DNA of 64,000 nucleotides from contig NZ_JACHLE010000002.1 of the NCBI RefSeq assembly GCF_014204415.1, forward strand, positions 434,001-498,000, read 5' to 3'. How positions within the stretch are numbered: position 1 is the first letter of the stretch; each line of letters starts with the position of its first letter. This stretch comes from Chryseobacterium defluvii (GTDB taxonomy: Bacteria > Bacteroidota > Bacteroidia > Flavobacteriales > Weeksellaceae). Both the position numbers and the translations under genes were made by a program. Positions 34,777 through 42,971 of the stretch are shown here, one piece after another. Under the pieces are notes generated by a model, which worked only from the letters and a program-made list of their open reading frames with translations, ran no database searches and had not been told where the DNA came from.

Positions 34777-34884
34777 ACCACAGATTTCACGGATTTTCAC
34801 AGATGATTGTGTTTATTTTTATACAGAGATTATCCAAAATATTTTTAACCGTAAACATCTGTGAAAATCCGTGAAATCTGTGGT
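34777..34884. repeat. Long perfect inverted repeat (29-bp arms)
   Basis: Arms at 34777-34805 and 34856-34884 are exact reverse complements, separated by 50 nt. The arm starts ACCACAGATTTCACGG, a sequence type I recall from flavobacterial intergenic repeats. It lies between the mutS start (34675) and the stop of the cupin gene (34902), 18 nt past that stop. It could fold into a long hairpin that ends or stabilises the cupin transcript. Confidence 0.8.
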
Positions 34885-34901
34885 GATTTATAAATAGTTC
34901 G

Positions 34902-35774
34902 TTAATTTTTAAGATGCTTTTCTAATGCTTTAGTGCTTTTTTCATAGGCCCACCTTTGCTTGTAATTAACCCATCTGACTTTGAAAAGTTTTCGTAAAAC
35001 TTTATCTGTATACCTCATGATAAAAACATGATACAGCATATTGGCAAAAACTTTCGGTTTATTGGGAAGCGCACGAAGCGACAGGGAAAATCCCGGTTCC
35101 AGGTAGCGGTTAAAATGCCAGAACGCTCCGGGAATGAACAGCGCATCTCCATGTTCCATAAAAATTTCGTAACCTCTTGCATATTTCAGGGCCGGGAATT
35201 TTTCATAATCCGGGTTTTCATAATCCAGTTCATAAATGGTGTGAACCGACAACGGAACTTTATATAAAAACGGAGATTGTTTCTGATCAAACAACAGGAT
35301 CCGTTTCTTTCCCTCGAAGTGGATATGGAGAAAATCTCCCAGATCCACATCATAATGCATGAGAACATGGGCCTCGCTTCCCCCGAAAAATAAAGTAGGC
35401 AGCCTTTTGAAGAACTTCATTCCAAGATCGGGATAGGTGAAGTTTTTCAACAGCTCCGGAAGCCTGTCTGTAATGATATAAAAGAAGATACGTAAGTCTG
35501 ATGGCTTTCTTTTGATGGTATCAATATAATCCTTCATCTTCATATGAGTTACCGGAGCATCCGAGCTTTTGGACGCATCGGCAGGCCTGTTATCATATAA
35601 TGGAACATCCTGTTCCCCTGCTTTTTCGCGGATGTAGTCAAAATTCCATTTGTCAAAAGCATCCCATCTGCCTGCAAAATTTTTGATCAGCAGAGGCTTC
35701 TGCTTTTTGAAATAGTTTTTCTGAAAGTCTTCTTTACTAATATCTTCAACAATATCTGCGCTATCGAGGATCAT
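34902..35774 (-). CDS. Cupin-like JmjC-type Fe(II)/2-oxoglutarate oxygenase-like protein
   Basis: The 290-residue protein has a JmjC/cupin-8 core. HYDVDLGDFLHIHFEGKKRI contains the HxD pair of the metal site, and MEHGDALFIPGAFWHFNRYL carries the distal His. It lies next to the bestrophin gene in divergent orientation. Relatives hydroxylate proteins such as ribosomal components or tRNA, but the target here is unknown. It ends with FKVRWVNYKQRWAYEKSTK. Confidence 0.85.
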   Translation of the reverse strand: MILDSADIVEDISKEDFQKNYFKKQKPLLIKNFAGRWDAFDKWNFDYIREKAGEQDVPLYDNRPADASKSSDAPVTHMKMKDYIDTIKRKPSDLRIFFYIITDRLPELLKNFTYPDLGMKFFKRLPTLFFGGSEAHVLMHYDVDLGDFLHIHFEGKKRILLFDQKQSPFLYKVPLSVHTIYELDYENPDYEKFPALKYARGYEIFMEHGDALFIPGAFWHFNRYLEPGFSLSLRALPNKPKVFANMLYHVFIMRYTDKVLRKLFKVRWVNYKQRWAYEKSTKALEKHLKN

Positions 35775-35830
35775 TTGTTTCTTGATTTAATGAAATAAAA
35801 ATAATGCTTTTTTCGAAATTTATAAAAATT

Positions 35831-35838
35831 TATATTTG
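35831..35838 (+). promoter_or_regulatory. Minus-7 box TATATTTG deciding the bestrophin start
   Basis: The exact box lies 16 nt before the ATG at 35855 and inside the longer open frame starting at 35804. Transcription starting here could not cover the upstream codons. Confidence 0.55.
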
Positions 35839-35854
35839 TACTACAACTAAATGT

Positions 35855-36751
35855 ATGAGAGCCTACAACACCAAACATTTCCTTAGGATCCTTTTCAGCC
35901 TGCATAAAAGTGATACTTTAAAGATCCTGTTCCCTACCATGTTCCTAGTGGGTATCTATTCTTACGGGATCGCTTATCTGGAGCTGGAATATCTCCACCT
36001 GACCTCAAAATCAAAGGTAAGTAATGTGGGGCTTATTCATTCCCTGCTCGGCTTCGTACTTTCTTTATTGTTGGTCTTCAGGACCAATACGGCCTATGAC
36101 AGATGGTGGGAAGGAAGGAAACTATGGGGAAAACTGGTAAATGATACCCGCAATTTTGCCATAAAGATCAATACCATTCTTGAAAATGACAGAGCCAACG
36201 CAGAACAGATTGCAAGGTATTTAAAATTTTTTCCGCATTTCCTGGCCAAACACCTTTCACAGGAATCCACACGGCTGGCTCTGGACGAAGATTATTCAGA
36301 AATAGAAAATTCCCTTAAGCATCATGGCCCAAGTGATATCATCATTCTTCTGACCCATAAACTGAATCAGTTAAAGAAAGAAGGAAAGATTTCCGATATC
36401 GAAATGATATATCTGGATAGCCAGCTTTCCGGTTTTCTTGATGTATGCGGAGGCTGTGAAAGGATCAAAAACACCCCTATTCCTTACTCTTATTCTTCAT
36501 TTGTGAAGAAATTTATTATCCTTTATGTCCTTGCTCTACCTATAGCCTACGTTATCAATATCGGACTGTTTATGATCCCGCTGACTGTTTTTGTTTATTA
36601 TGTACTGATGAGCCTGGAGCTTATTGCCGAAGAAATTGAAGATCCGTTCAACAATGATGAAAATGATATTCCAATGGAAGCCCTGGCTCAGACTATTGAG
36701 AAAAGTGTCCATCAAATCATGGGACCTAAAAAATCAATCTTTAAAGATTGA
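35855..36751 (+). CDS. Bestrophin-family ion channel protein
   Basis: ATG at 35855 (MRAYNTKHFLRILFSLHKSD) gives 298 residues. An upstream in-frame Met at 35804 lies ahead of a TATATTTG box, so I reject it. The family core is seen in LLVFRTNTAYDRWWEGRKLW and VNDTRNFAIKIN, with several membrane helices (ILYVLALPIAYVINIGLFMI, then LTVFVYYVLMSLELIAEEIE). The family includes chloride channels, and bacterial members can carry cations. It is inner-membrane located. It converges with the next gene, with an 11-bp overlap. Confidence 0.9.
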   Translation: MRAYNTKHFLRILFSLHKSDTLKILFPTMFLVGIYSYGIAYLELEYLHLTSKSKVSNVGLIHSLLGFVLSLLLVFRTNTAYDRWWEGRKLWGKLVNDTRNFAIKINTILENDRANAEQIARYLKFFPHFLAKHLSQESTRLALDEDYSEIENSLKHHGPSDIIILLTHKLNQLKKEGKISDIEMIYLDSQLSGFLDVCGGCERIKNTPIPYSYSSFVKKFIILYVLALPIAYVINIGLFMIPLTVFVYYVLMSLELIAEEIEDPFNNDENDIPMEALAQTIEKSVHQIMGPKKSIFKD

Positions 36752-37340
36752 TTTCCAGCAGTTCCCCGTCATTTTTTATTTCTACAAATTTGCTTTCCCT
36801 GTTGGCTGATGCATAATTATAAAAGAATGTATCATAGATCGGTGTGGAATACAGATATCCGCCGTAAGCGTTATAGGAATCCGTTTGTCCCGTTTGCTGC
36901 TGGTAGCTTGCAGATGCGGTAAAATTCACGATGGTTTCAAGATAGTATCTTCCCGGTTTCAGTTTCTCAAACCTGAATCGCCCATGATCATCCGTCAAAG
37001 CCTCGATTCTGTATTTAAATGCTTCATCCGACATATAAACCGTGGTCTTTTTATTTTCATACTTTTTTCTCATTTTATGAAATTCTTCAAAGTATGGCGT
37101 TACGGGGAAAAGCATGACTACTGTTCCTTTAGGAGCATAATGCTTTTGTCCCAGCAGGGGCTTTATTCCCCAATTGTTCTTTTGTTTGGTGGAAGCCACC
37201 CCTTCTATGGTAGAATTTCCGAAGCCGATCATGTTCTGCGCCAGTTTCTTATCAAAAAAAGCTTGTGGATAATAGGTATTTTGTGCTTTTGAAAATATAA
37301 AAGTCGATACCAACGTCATTAAAATGAATACATTTTTCAT
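36741..37340 (-). CDS. Secreted protein with carboxypeptidase-regulatory-like (Cna-B-type) domain
   Basis: I chose ATG at 37340 (MKNVFILMTLVSTFIFSKAQ), a clear signal peptide, giving 199 residues. The stretch DDHGRFRFEKLKPGRYYLET near residue 130 is a typical beta-sandwich turn. A Gln/Tyr-rich segment (SYQQQTGQTDSYNAYGGYLY) follows. No sorting domain is present. It lies convergent with the bestrophin gene and divergent to the MORN-type gene. The function is unknown. Confidence 0.75.
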   Translation of the reverse strand: MKNVFILMTLVSTFIFSKAQNTYYPQAFFDKKLAQNMIGFGNSTIEGVASTKQKNNWGIKPLLGQKHYAPKGTVVMLFPVTPYFEEFHKMRKKYENKKTTVYMSDEAFKYRIEALTDDHGRFRFEKLKPGRYYLETIVNFTASASYQQQTGQTDSYNAYGGYLYSTPIYDTFFYNYASANRESKFVEIKNDGELLEINL

Positions 37341-37355
37341 GGCATATATTTTAAT

Positions 37356-37363
37356 CAAATATA
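37356..37363 (-). promoter_or_regulatory. Minus-7 box TATATTTG, leftward
   Basis: The box ends 15 nt before the ATG at 37340 on the minus strand. It is back to back with a rightward box at 37374. Confidence 0.5.
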
Positions 37364-37373
37364 AGTATTTTGC

Positions 37374-37381
37374 TATTTTTG
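37374..37381 (+). promoter_or_regulatory. Minus-7 box TATTTTTG, rightward
   Basis: The exact TAnnTTTG box ends 14 nt before the ATG at 37396. Only 10 bp separate it from the leftward box, so the two promoters may share control. Confidence 0.5.
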
Positions 37382-37395
37382 AAATAAAAAAATCT

Positions 37396-38013
37396 ATGAA
37401 ATACTCTTTTCTATTGCTTTTGTGTGCATTCATGACGGCAGCGCAAAAACCCTGCGGATTTAAAGACGGACTTCAGGAGGGAAACTGTAAGCAGTTCTAT
37501 GAAAACGGACAGATAAAAGAGATTGCCGACTGGAAAAAAGGAAAACTGGACGGTAATGCCGTTTTTTACTACGAAGACGGTAAAGTACATGCTAAAGGAG
37601 AGTACAAAAAAGATTATAAGATAAAAGAGTGGCTCTACTATGATAAGAATGGAAAACTAACCGCCAAAGAGGTTTTCAGAAATGGTGAAAAAAATATTTA
37701 TGACAACAGCCTTACCGCTACATTCTATTCTCCTTCCGGTGTTGTAACCGAAATTTCAGATTACAAGCTTGGGAAACTGCATGGGGAAAGCAGGATATTT
37801 CATGAGGACGGCAAGTCTGTAAAACAGACCGGCTATTATGAAAACGGAGCCGCTGCCGGAAAATGGAAAGTACTTTACCCATCCGGAAAACTGCAGCGTG
37901 AAACGGAATTTGCCAATAATGAATGGAACGGGAACAGAATTCATTACCGTGAAGATGGCAGCATAGAAAAAACGGAAGTTTACAAGAACGGAAAATTAAT
38001 CTCTACAAAATAA
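37396..38013 (+). CDS. MORN-repeat protein (YwqK-like)
   Basis: The chosen ATG at 37396 (MKYSFLLLLCAFMTAAQ) gives a signal peptide and 205 residues. At least six MORN-variant repeats follow, such as GNCKQFYENGQIKEIADWKK, LDGNAVFYYEDGKVHAKGEY and WNGNRIHYREDGSIEKTEVY. Databases often call such proteins YwqK-family antitoxins. Here the signal peptide points to the envelope, so an antitoxin role is doubtful. Confidence 0.85.
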   Translation: MKYSFLLLLCAFMTAAQKPCGFKDGLQEGNCKQFYENGQIKEIADWKKGKLDGNAVFYYEDGKVHAKGEYKKDYKIKEWLYYDKNGKLTAKEVFRNGEKNIYDNSLTATFYSPSGVVTEISDYKLGKLHGESRIFHEDGKSVKQTGYYENGAAAGKWKVLYPSGKLQRETEFANNEWNGNRIHYREDGSIEKTEVYKNGKLISTK

Positions 38014-38017
38014 TACA

Positions 38018-38548
38018 TTGGTACACAAATTAAAACTAGAAGAACTCAACAGGATAGATGTGGAAACATTTAAAAAAACCGAGAAAATTCCATTGACCAT
38101 TATCCTGGATAATGTCAGGAGCATGCATAATGTGGGAGCGGCATTCAGGACAGCGGATGCCTTTCTGATTGAAAAAATAATCCTTTGCGGAATCACTCCG
38201 CAGCCTCCTCACCGGGAGATCCATAAGGCGGCACTTGGCGCTACGGAAAGTGTTGACTGGGCCTATGAAAAAGATATCAATACCGCTATTAATGATGCGA
38301 AAAGCCAGAATTATGAGATCATTGGTATTGAACAGACGACCAACAGCCGGATGATCACTGATTTTACGATTGACAAAACAAAAAAATACGCCCTTATTCT
38401 GGGAAATGAGGTGGACGGCATCAGTGACGAAGCTCTGGAACATATAGATACCTTTCTGGAGATCCCTCAGCTCGGGACCAAGCACTCTTTAAATGTAAGT
38501 GTATGCGGTGGAATTGTAATGTGGGAATTTGCCAAGGCCCTAAAATAA
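38018..38548 (+). CDS. SpoU/TrmH-family RNA methyltransferase
   Basis: The 176-residue protein has the SPOUT motifs LDNVRSMHNVGAAFRTADAF (motif 1, residues 28-47), ALILGNEVDGISDEALEHID (motif 2), and PQLGTKHSLNVSVCGGIVMW (motif 3), which form the SAM-binding knot. It transfers a methyl group to a ribose in tRNA or rRNA. It uses a TTG start codon at 38018, and no in-frame ATG precedes the conserved start. It lies 4 nt after the MORN gene. Confidence 0.9.
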   Translation: MVHKLKLEELNRIDVETFKKTEKIPLTIILDNVRSMHNVGAAFRTADAFLIEKIILCGITPQPPHREIHKAALGATESVDWAYEKDINTAINDAKSQNYEIIGIEQTTNSRMITDFTIDKTKKYALILGNEVDGISDEALEHIDTFLEIPQLGTKHSLNVSVCGGIVMWEFAKALK

Positions 38549-38549
38549 A

Positions 38550-38582
38550 AAACTGCATATGTCCTTACAGACAGTGCAGTTT
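38550..38582 (+). terminator. Weak terminator-like hairpin after the methyltransferase
   Basis: Eight-base arms AAACTGCA (38550-38557) and TGCAGTTT (38575-38582) have a 17-nt loop with a short inner stem. The stem ends in TTTGAAAT, a weak U tract. The stop codon is at 38546-38548. Confidence 0.5.
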
Positions 38583-38733
38583 GAAATAAATCTAATAAAA
38601 AGTAAAAATGAAAGGCTACAAAGGTAATTCTTTTTTCTTTACAAACAAATTTTAACATTAGTTTTTTCAATTTGCTCTAAAAAAAGTTTTATTTTCAGAA
38701 AAAGTTTCGTTTAATTTTTTATAAATTAGCACA

Positions 38734-39384
38734 ATGTTTATCAAGGATTATATCTCGAAGGATTTCTCGTGTTTTCATCTCACTGACTCAATAGAATCGG
38801 CAAGAGACACTTTAGAAGACTTTGGATATTCCCATATATTTATCAAAAAAGCCCATCATTTTTACGGAGCTATTGCACAGGACTTTCTCTATGAAGAAGA
38901 GGGCACTTTGAAAGACCTTGAACATCAGATCGAACGGTTCGCGATCCTTGAGGATAATAACATCATGGACAGCATTCGTTTATTCTATACTTTTAATTCC
39001 AATGTGATCCCCGTGATCAATAAGAATGAAAAGTATCTTGGATATATCAGCTGTGAGGATATCTTCCAGGATTTTTCCCGATATCCTTTGTTTTCAGAGT
39101 CAGGAGCTATTCTTACCATTGAAACTCCGGCAAGGAAATATTCGATGACCGAAATTGCAAATATTGTTGAAAGCAACAATTCTAAATTTTACGGCGGGTT
39201 TATCTCCCTGATGTCCGACGAGGCCATCCAGGTGACCATAAAGATCAGCAATGAAAATCTGAGTTCCATAGATGCCACTTTTGACCGGTACGATTACAGG
39301 ATCGTTGAAAAATACTATTCTGATGAGAAAACAGACCTGTTCAAAGACCGTTTCGGGTTTCTCCAAAAATTCATAGAAATATAA
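38734..39384 (+). CDS. CBS-domain protein
   Basis: The 216-residue protein has a tandem CBS pattern, with IESARDTLEDFGYSHIFIKK, and NVIPVINKNEKYLGYISCED near residues 90-110. CBS pairs bind adenosyl ligands. The second half (about 125-216) has an ACT-like fold look (SLMSDEAIQVTIKISNENLS). Its stop is one base before the NAD kinase ATG, so it may sense nucleotides together with NadK. The ligand is unknown. Confidence 0.85.
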   Translation: MFIKDYISKDFSCFHLTDSIESARDTLEDFGYSHIFIKKAHHFYGAIAQDFLYEEEGTLKDLEHQIERFAILEDNNIMDSIRLFYTFNSNVIPVINKNEKYLGYISCEDIFQDFSRYPLFSESGAILTIETPARKYSMTEIANIVESNNSKFYGGFISLMSDEAIQVTIKISNENLSSIDATFDRYDYRIVEKYYSDEKTDLFKDRFGFLQKFIEI

Positions 39385-39385
39385 C

Positions 39386-40252
39386 ATGAAGGCAGCCATC
39401 TATTCTCAGAAAAAAGATCTTGATACATTTTTGTATTTAAGCAAATTTATCTCGGAGCTTGAAAGCAAAGGAGTAAAGTCTGTTTTATATGATGAGATGG
39501 CGGAAGCACTCCAGTTTTCCAAGATTTTTGAAACTTTTAACAGTAAAAAAGACCTTATTGATAAGGAAGTGGATCTTTTCTTCACTTTTGGCGGAGACGG
39601 AACCATTGTGAACTCCATAACCTTTATTGAGGATCTTGAAATTCCTATCGTAGGAGTAAATACCGGAAGGCTGGGCTTTTTGGCCAGCTTTACCAAGGAA
39701 GAAATATTTAAAGAACTGGATGCTATTATAAAAGGAGATGTGAAAACCAGCAGACGTTCTGTGATTGAAGTGGTTTCTCCCAGATCGGAAGACTTTTTCC
39801 CGTATGCCTTAAATGATGTTACGGTTTCAAGAAAAGAAACAACCTCCATGATTACCGTGGATTCTTACATCAATAATGAATTCCTGAACGTATTCTGGGG
39901 AGACGGGGTCATCATATCTACACCGACGGGTTCAACCGCCTATTCTTTAAGCTGCGGCGGGCCTATCATTTCCCCGAACAACGAAAACTTTGTCATTACA
40001 CCTATCGCGCCCCACAACCTTAATGTAAGGCCACTGATCGTGAATGATACAGTGGAAATAAAATTCAGAGTAGAGAGCCGGGTACCTCAGTATTCCCTGT
40101 CTTTGGACTCAAGGCTGGTACACATAGAAACCGATAAAGAGGTAATCATCAGAAAGGGCGGCTTCCAGATCCTTCTGGTTCAGCCCAATAACTTAAGTTT
40201 TTATGAAACCATCCGTCAGAAGCTCCTTTGGGGACGCGACAAAAGAAATTAG
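39386..40252 (+). CDS. nadK: NAD kinase
   Basis: The 288-residue protein has the GGDGT motif (FTFGGDGTIVNSITFI, residues about 68-83) and GVNTGRLGFLASFTKEEIFK. The C-terminal beta part has DGVIISTPTGSTAYSLSCGG, which is typical of NAD kinases. It phosphorylates NAD to NADP in the cytoplasm. It follows the CBS gene with one base between stop and start. Confidence 0.96.
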   Translation: MKAAIYSQKKDLDTFLYLSKFISELESKGVKSVLYDEMAEALQFSKIFETFNSKKDLIDKEVDLFFTFGGDGTIVNSITFIEDLEIPIVGVNTGRLGFLASFTKEEIFKELDAIIKGDVKTSRRSVIEVVSPRSEDFFPYALNDVTVSRKETTSMITVDSYINNEFLNVFWGDGVIISTPTGSTAYSLSCGGPIISPNNENFVITPIAPHNLNVRPLIVNDTVEIKFRVESRVPQYSLSLDSRLVHIETDKEVIIRKGGFQILLVQPNNLSFYETIRQKLLWGRDKRN

Positions 40253-40322
40253 TAATTGAGCAAAATTCCTTACCTTTACAGGAATTTTAAAAACACCCTA
40301 ATAATTATTTAAAAAGTAAAAC

Positions 40323-41393
40323 ATGAGCAGAATTTTCCCGGCAGGAGTTGCCACAGGTCAGTTAGTTACAGATATTTTCCAGTATGCTAAAGAAAATAAA
40401 TTTGCATTACCTGCAGTGAACGTTATCGGATCAAGCAACGTAAATGCCACTATGGAAACTGCAGCCAAATTAAACTCTCCTGTTATTATTCAGTTCTCAA
40501 ACGGAGGAGCTTCCTTCAACGCAGGAAAAGGACTAAGCAACGACGGCCAGAGATCTGCTATTTTAGGAGCCATTGCCGGAGCAAAGCACATTCACACACT
40601 TGCTGAAGCGTATGGAGCTACGGTAATTTTACATACTGACCACTGTGCAAAGAAATTACTGCCTTGGATCGACGGATTGATGGATGCCAATGAAGAATTC
40701 TTCAGGCAAAATGGTAAATCCCTATACTCTTCTCATATGCTGGATCTTTCAGAAGAATCTCTTGAAGAAAACCTTGAGGTATCTGCTCAGTATTTTGAGA
40801 GAATGGCTAAAATGCAGATGACCCTGGAAGTAGAAATCGGGGTTACCGGCGGAGAAGAAGATGGTGTGGATAATTCTGATGTGGATAATTCCAAATTATA
40901 TACCCAGCCGGAAGATGTAGCTTATACTTACGAAAAACTAAAAGCCATTTCCGACAACTTTACCATTGCTGCTGCTTTTGGTAACGTACATGGAGTATAT
41001 AAGCCCGGAAATGTGGTTCTTACTCCGAAAATATTAGATAACTCTCAGAAATATGTTCAGGAGAAATTCGGAACAGCTGAAAAGCCGATCAACTTTGTAT
41101 TCCACGGAGGTTCCGGATCTACTTTGGAAGAGATCAGAGAAGCTATTGATTACGGGGTGATCAAAATGAATATTGATACAGACCTTCAATTTGCTTATAC
41201 AGAAGGGATCAGAGATTATATGGTCAACAATATCGACTATTTAAGATCCCAGATCGGAAATCCTGAAGGAGAAGAAAAACCAAACAAAAAATTCTATGAC
41301 CCGAGAGTATGGGTGAGAAAAGGAGAAGATACATTCTCAACAAGATTAGTTCAGGCTTTTGAAGACTTAAATAACGTAAATACGCTTAAATAA
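40323..41393 (+). CDS. fbaA: Class II fructose-bisphosphate aldolase
   Basis: The 356-residue protein has the zinc-site motif VILHTDHCAKKLLPWIDGLM (residues about 101-120), with metal and catalytic residues, later AAFGNVHGVYKPGNVVLTPK, and FVFHGGSGSTLEEIREAIDY. This length and arrangement match the E. coli FbaA type. It splits fructose 1,6-bisphosphate into two triose phosphates, acting in glycolysis and gluconeogenesis. It is probably its own transcription unit or co-transcribed with accD. Confidence 0.97.
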   Translation: MSRIFPAGVATGQLVTDIFQYAKENKFALPAVNVIGSSNVNATMETAAKLNSPVIIQFSNGGASFNAGKGLSNDGQRSAILGAIAGAKHIHTLAEAYGATVILHTDHCAKKLLPWIDGLMDANEEFFRQNGKSLYSSHMLDLSEESLEENLEVSAQYFERMAKMQMTLEVEIGVTGGEEDGVDNSDVDNSKLYTQPEDVAYTYEKLKAISDNFTIAAAFGNVHGVYKPGNVVLTPKILDNSQKYVQEKFGTAEKPINFVFHGGSGSTLEEIREAIDYGVIKMNIDTDLQFAYTEGIRDYMVNNIDYLRSQIGNPEGEEKPNKKFYDPRVWVRKGEDTFSTRLVQAFEDLNNVNTLK

Positions 41394-41407
41394 TTTTGAG
41401 TTATAAA

Positions 41408-41449
41408 TTTTGGATTTTGAATTGCTAATCTTAGACATAAAATCCAAAA
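41408..41449. repeat. Inverted repeat between fbaA and accD
   Basis: TTTTGGATTTT (41408-41418) pairs with AAAATCCAAAA (41439-41449). The sequence type is common in flavobacterial intergenic spacers, by memory. No T-run follows the rightward stem, so it is a repeat-like element more than a clean terminator. Confidence 0.55.
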
Positions 41450-41490
41450 TCCGGCATTCAAAATTCAACATTTTAAATAAAATTTCATAA

Positions 41491-42345
41491 ATGGCATTCG
41501 ACTGGTTTAAAAGAAAAGCAAAAAACATCACTACCTCTACTGATGAAAAAAAGGATGTTCCCAAAGGTCTTTGGCATCAGACTCCGTCAGGAAAAATAGT
41601 GGAGCACGAAGAACTGAAGAGAAACAGCTACGTTTCCCCTGAAGACGGCTTTCACGTTAGGATAGGAAGTGCGGAATTTTTCGAGATCCTTTTTGATGAA
41701 GGTAAATTTACCGAACTGGATGCTAATGTTGAAAGCATAGACATCCTGAATTTCAAGGATACCAAGCCTTACGCAGACCGTTTAAAAGAAGTAAAGGCAA
41801 AAACCAAGCTCACGGATTCTATCAGAAATGCCGTAGGGACCGTAAAAGGAACCCAAATGGTGGTTTCCTGTATGGATTTTGCATTTATCGGTGGATCTTT
41901 AGGCTCTGTAATGGGTGAAAAGATCAGAAGAGCCATAGATTACTGTATTGCCAACAAACTTCCTTATATGATCATCTGCCAGTCCGGAGGAGCAAGAATG
42001 CAGGAAGCGACTTATTCCCTGATGCAGCTGGCTAAAGTACAGGCTAAACTGGCCCAGCTTTCGGAAGCGGGACTTTTATACATCGCTTATCTTTGTGACC
42101 CTACTTTTGGAGGAATTACGGCTTCTTTTGCTATGACCGCAGATATCATTATGGCAGAACCGGGAGCACTAATCGGGTTTGCCGGGCCAAGAGTTATCCG
42201 TGAAACGATCGGAAGAGACCTACCAGAAGGTTTCCAGACATCAGAATTCCTACAGGAAAAAGGATTCGTGGATTTCATTGTAAAAAGAACAGAAATAAGA
42301 GATACTGTATCTAAAACAGTAAATTTATTGGCAGTAAATGCTTAA
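41491..42345 (+). CDS. accD: Acetyl-CoA carboxylase carboxyltransferase subunit beta, zinc-ribbon cysteines lost
   Basis: The 284-residue protein matches AccD in length and core motifs: [60 protein letters not shown] and [20 protein letters not shown]. It pairs with AccA to carboxylate acetyl-CoA for fatty-acid synthesis. The usual N-terminal C4 zinc ribbon is still visible as [17 protein letters not shown] and [14 protein letters not shown], but all four cysteine positions are replaced (T31, G34, S49, D52). The ribbon contributes to DNA or RNA binding in E. coli AccD. Confidence 0.96.
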   Translation: MAFDWFKRKAKNITTSTDEKKDVPKGLWHQTPSGKIVEHEELKRNSYVSPEDGFHVRIGSAEFFEILFDEGKFTELDANVESIDILNFKDTKPYADRLKEVKAKTKLTDSIRNAVGTVKGTQMVVSCMDFAFIGGSLGSVMGEKIRRAIDYCIANKLPYMIICQSGGARMQEATYSLMQLAKVQAKLAQLSEAGLLYIAYLCDPTFGGITASFAMTADIIMAEPGALIGFAGPRVIRETIGRDLPEGFQTSEFLQEKGFVDFIVKRTEIRDTVSKTVNLLAVNA

Positions 42346-42366
42346 ATTTTGTAACAAAAACGATAT

Positions 42367-42396
42367 AATCTCTCTCTAATTGGGGAGAGATTTTTA
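42367..42396 (+). terminator. Terminator after accD
   Basis: AATCTCTC (42367-42374) pairs with GAGAGATT (42385-42392) and is followed by TTTT. It is 22 nt past the accD stop. Confidence 0.7.
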
Positions 42397-42399
42397 TTT

Positions 42400-42918
42400 A
42401 TGAGGACTTTTAGAATATTTTTCAACTCCATCCGAAAGCTGAGCCTGAAAAAAATTATGCGGCTCTTTTCCCTTGTGGGTCCTCATCCCCTGTTTTCCCT
42501 GCTGAGTTTTTACGCCACACTAAAGGCATATACCATTGCCCAGCAGCATTTTCCTGAAACGGCATCCAATAATGGCGTAGGGAACGCTTTCAGACATGCG
42601 CTCTGGTGCTGCTTTATCATGATGTACTGCTGTAAGATATCTTCGCCCCAAAAAGCCCTAGATTTCTGTAAAAGACTTACTGATATGCACGAAGAGCTTT
42701 TTCCCAACGAGCCCCTGGAAACCAAAATGGATCTTCACAATAATAAAATAGGCATGGACTATTTTATGGAGCTGCTGCCCGGCATACACCGCCAGTTTTT
42801 CGAAAAAGGGTTCTTTATTGATGCTCTTATTAAAAAAACCCACAATGCAAAAGTCCTGGAAAACTTAGATGATGACTTTGGTAATGACCTCATCTATCTT
42901 GAAAATAAATTATTATAA
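42400..42918 (+). CDS. DUF6973-like protein
   Basis: The 172-residue protein carries NNGVGNAFRHALWCCFIMMY (residues about 51-70) and TKMDLHNNKIGMDYFMELLP near residues 108-127. This NAFRHA...DLHNN layout is seen in a family I know as DUF6973, often in phage- or toxin-linked contexts. Here the gene lies between accD and a secreted protein gene. There is no signal peptide, and one helix (YATLKAYTIAQ) is partly hydrophobic. Histidines suggest metal binding or hydrolase activity, unproven. Confidence 0.75.
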   Translation: MRTFRIFFNSIRKLSLKKIMRLFSLVGPHPLFSLLSFYATLKAYTIAQQHFPETASNNGVGNAFRHALWCCFIMMYCCKISSPQKALDFCKRLTDMHEELFPNEPLETKMDLHNNKIGMDYFMELLPGIHRQFFEKGFFIDALIKKTHNAKVLENLDDDFGNDLIYLENKLL

Positions 42919-42948
42919 GATCCTCACTGCTTGGTTTTTAAAATTTTA

Positions 42949-42956
42949 TATCTTTG
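42949..42956 (+). promoter_or_regulatory. Minus-7 box TATCTTTG
   Basis: An exact TAnnTTTG match lies 15 nt before the ATG at 42972. A TTG at 42931 is 15 nt upstream, shorter than usual. Confidence 0.45.
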
Positions 42957-42971
42957 ATATAAAAAATAGCG

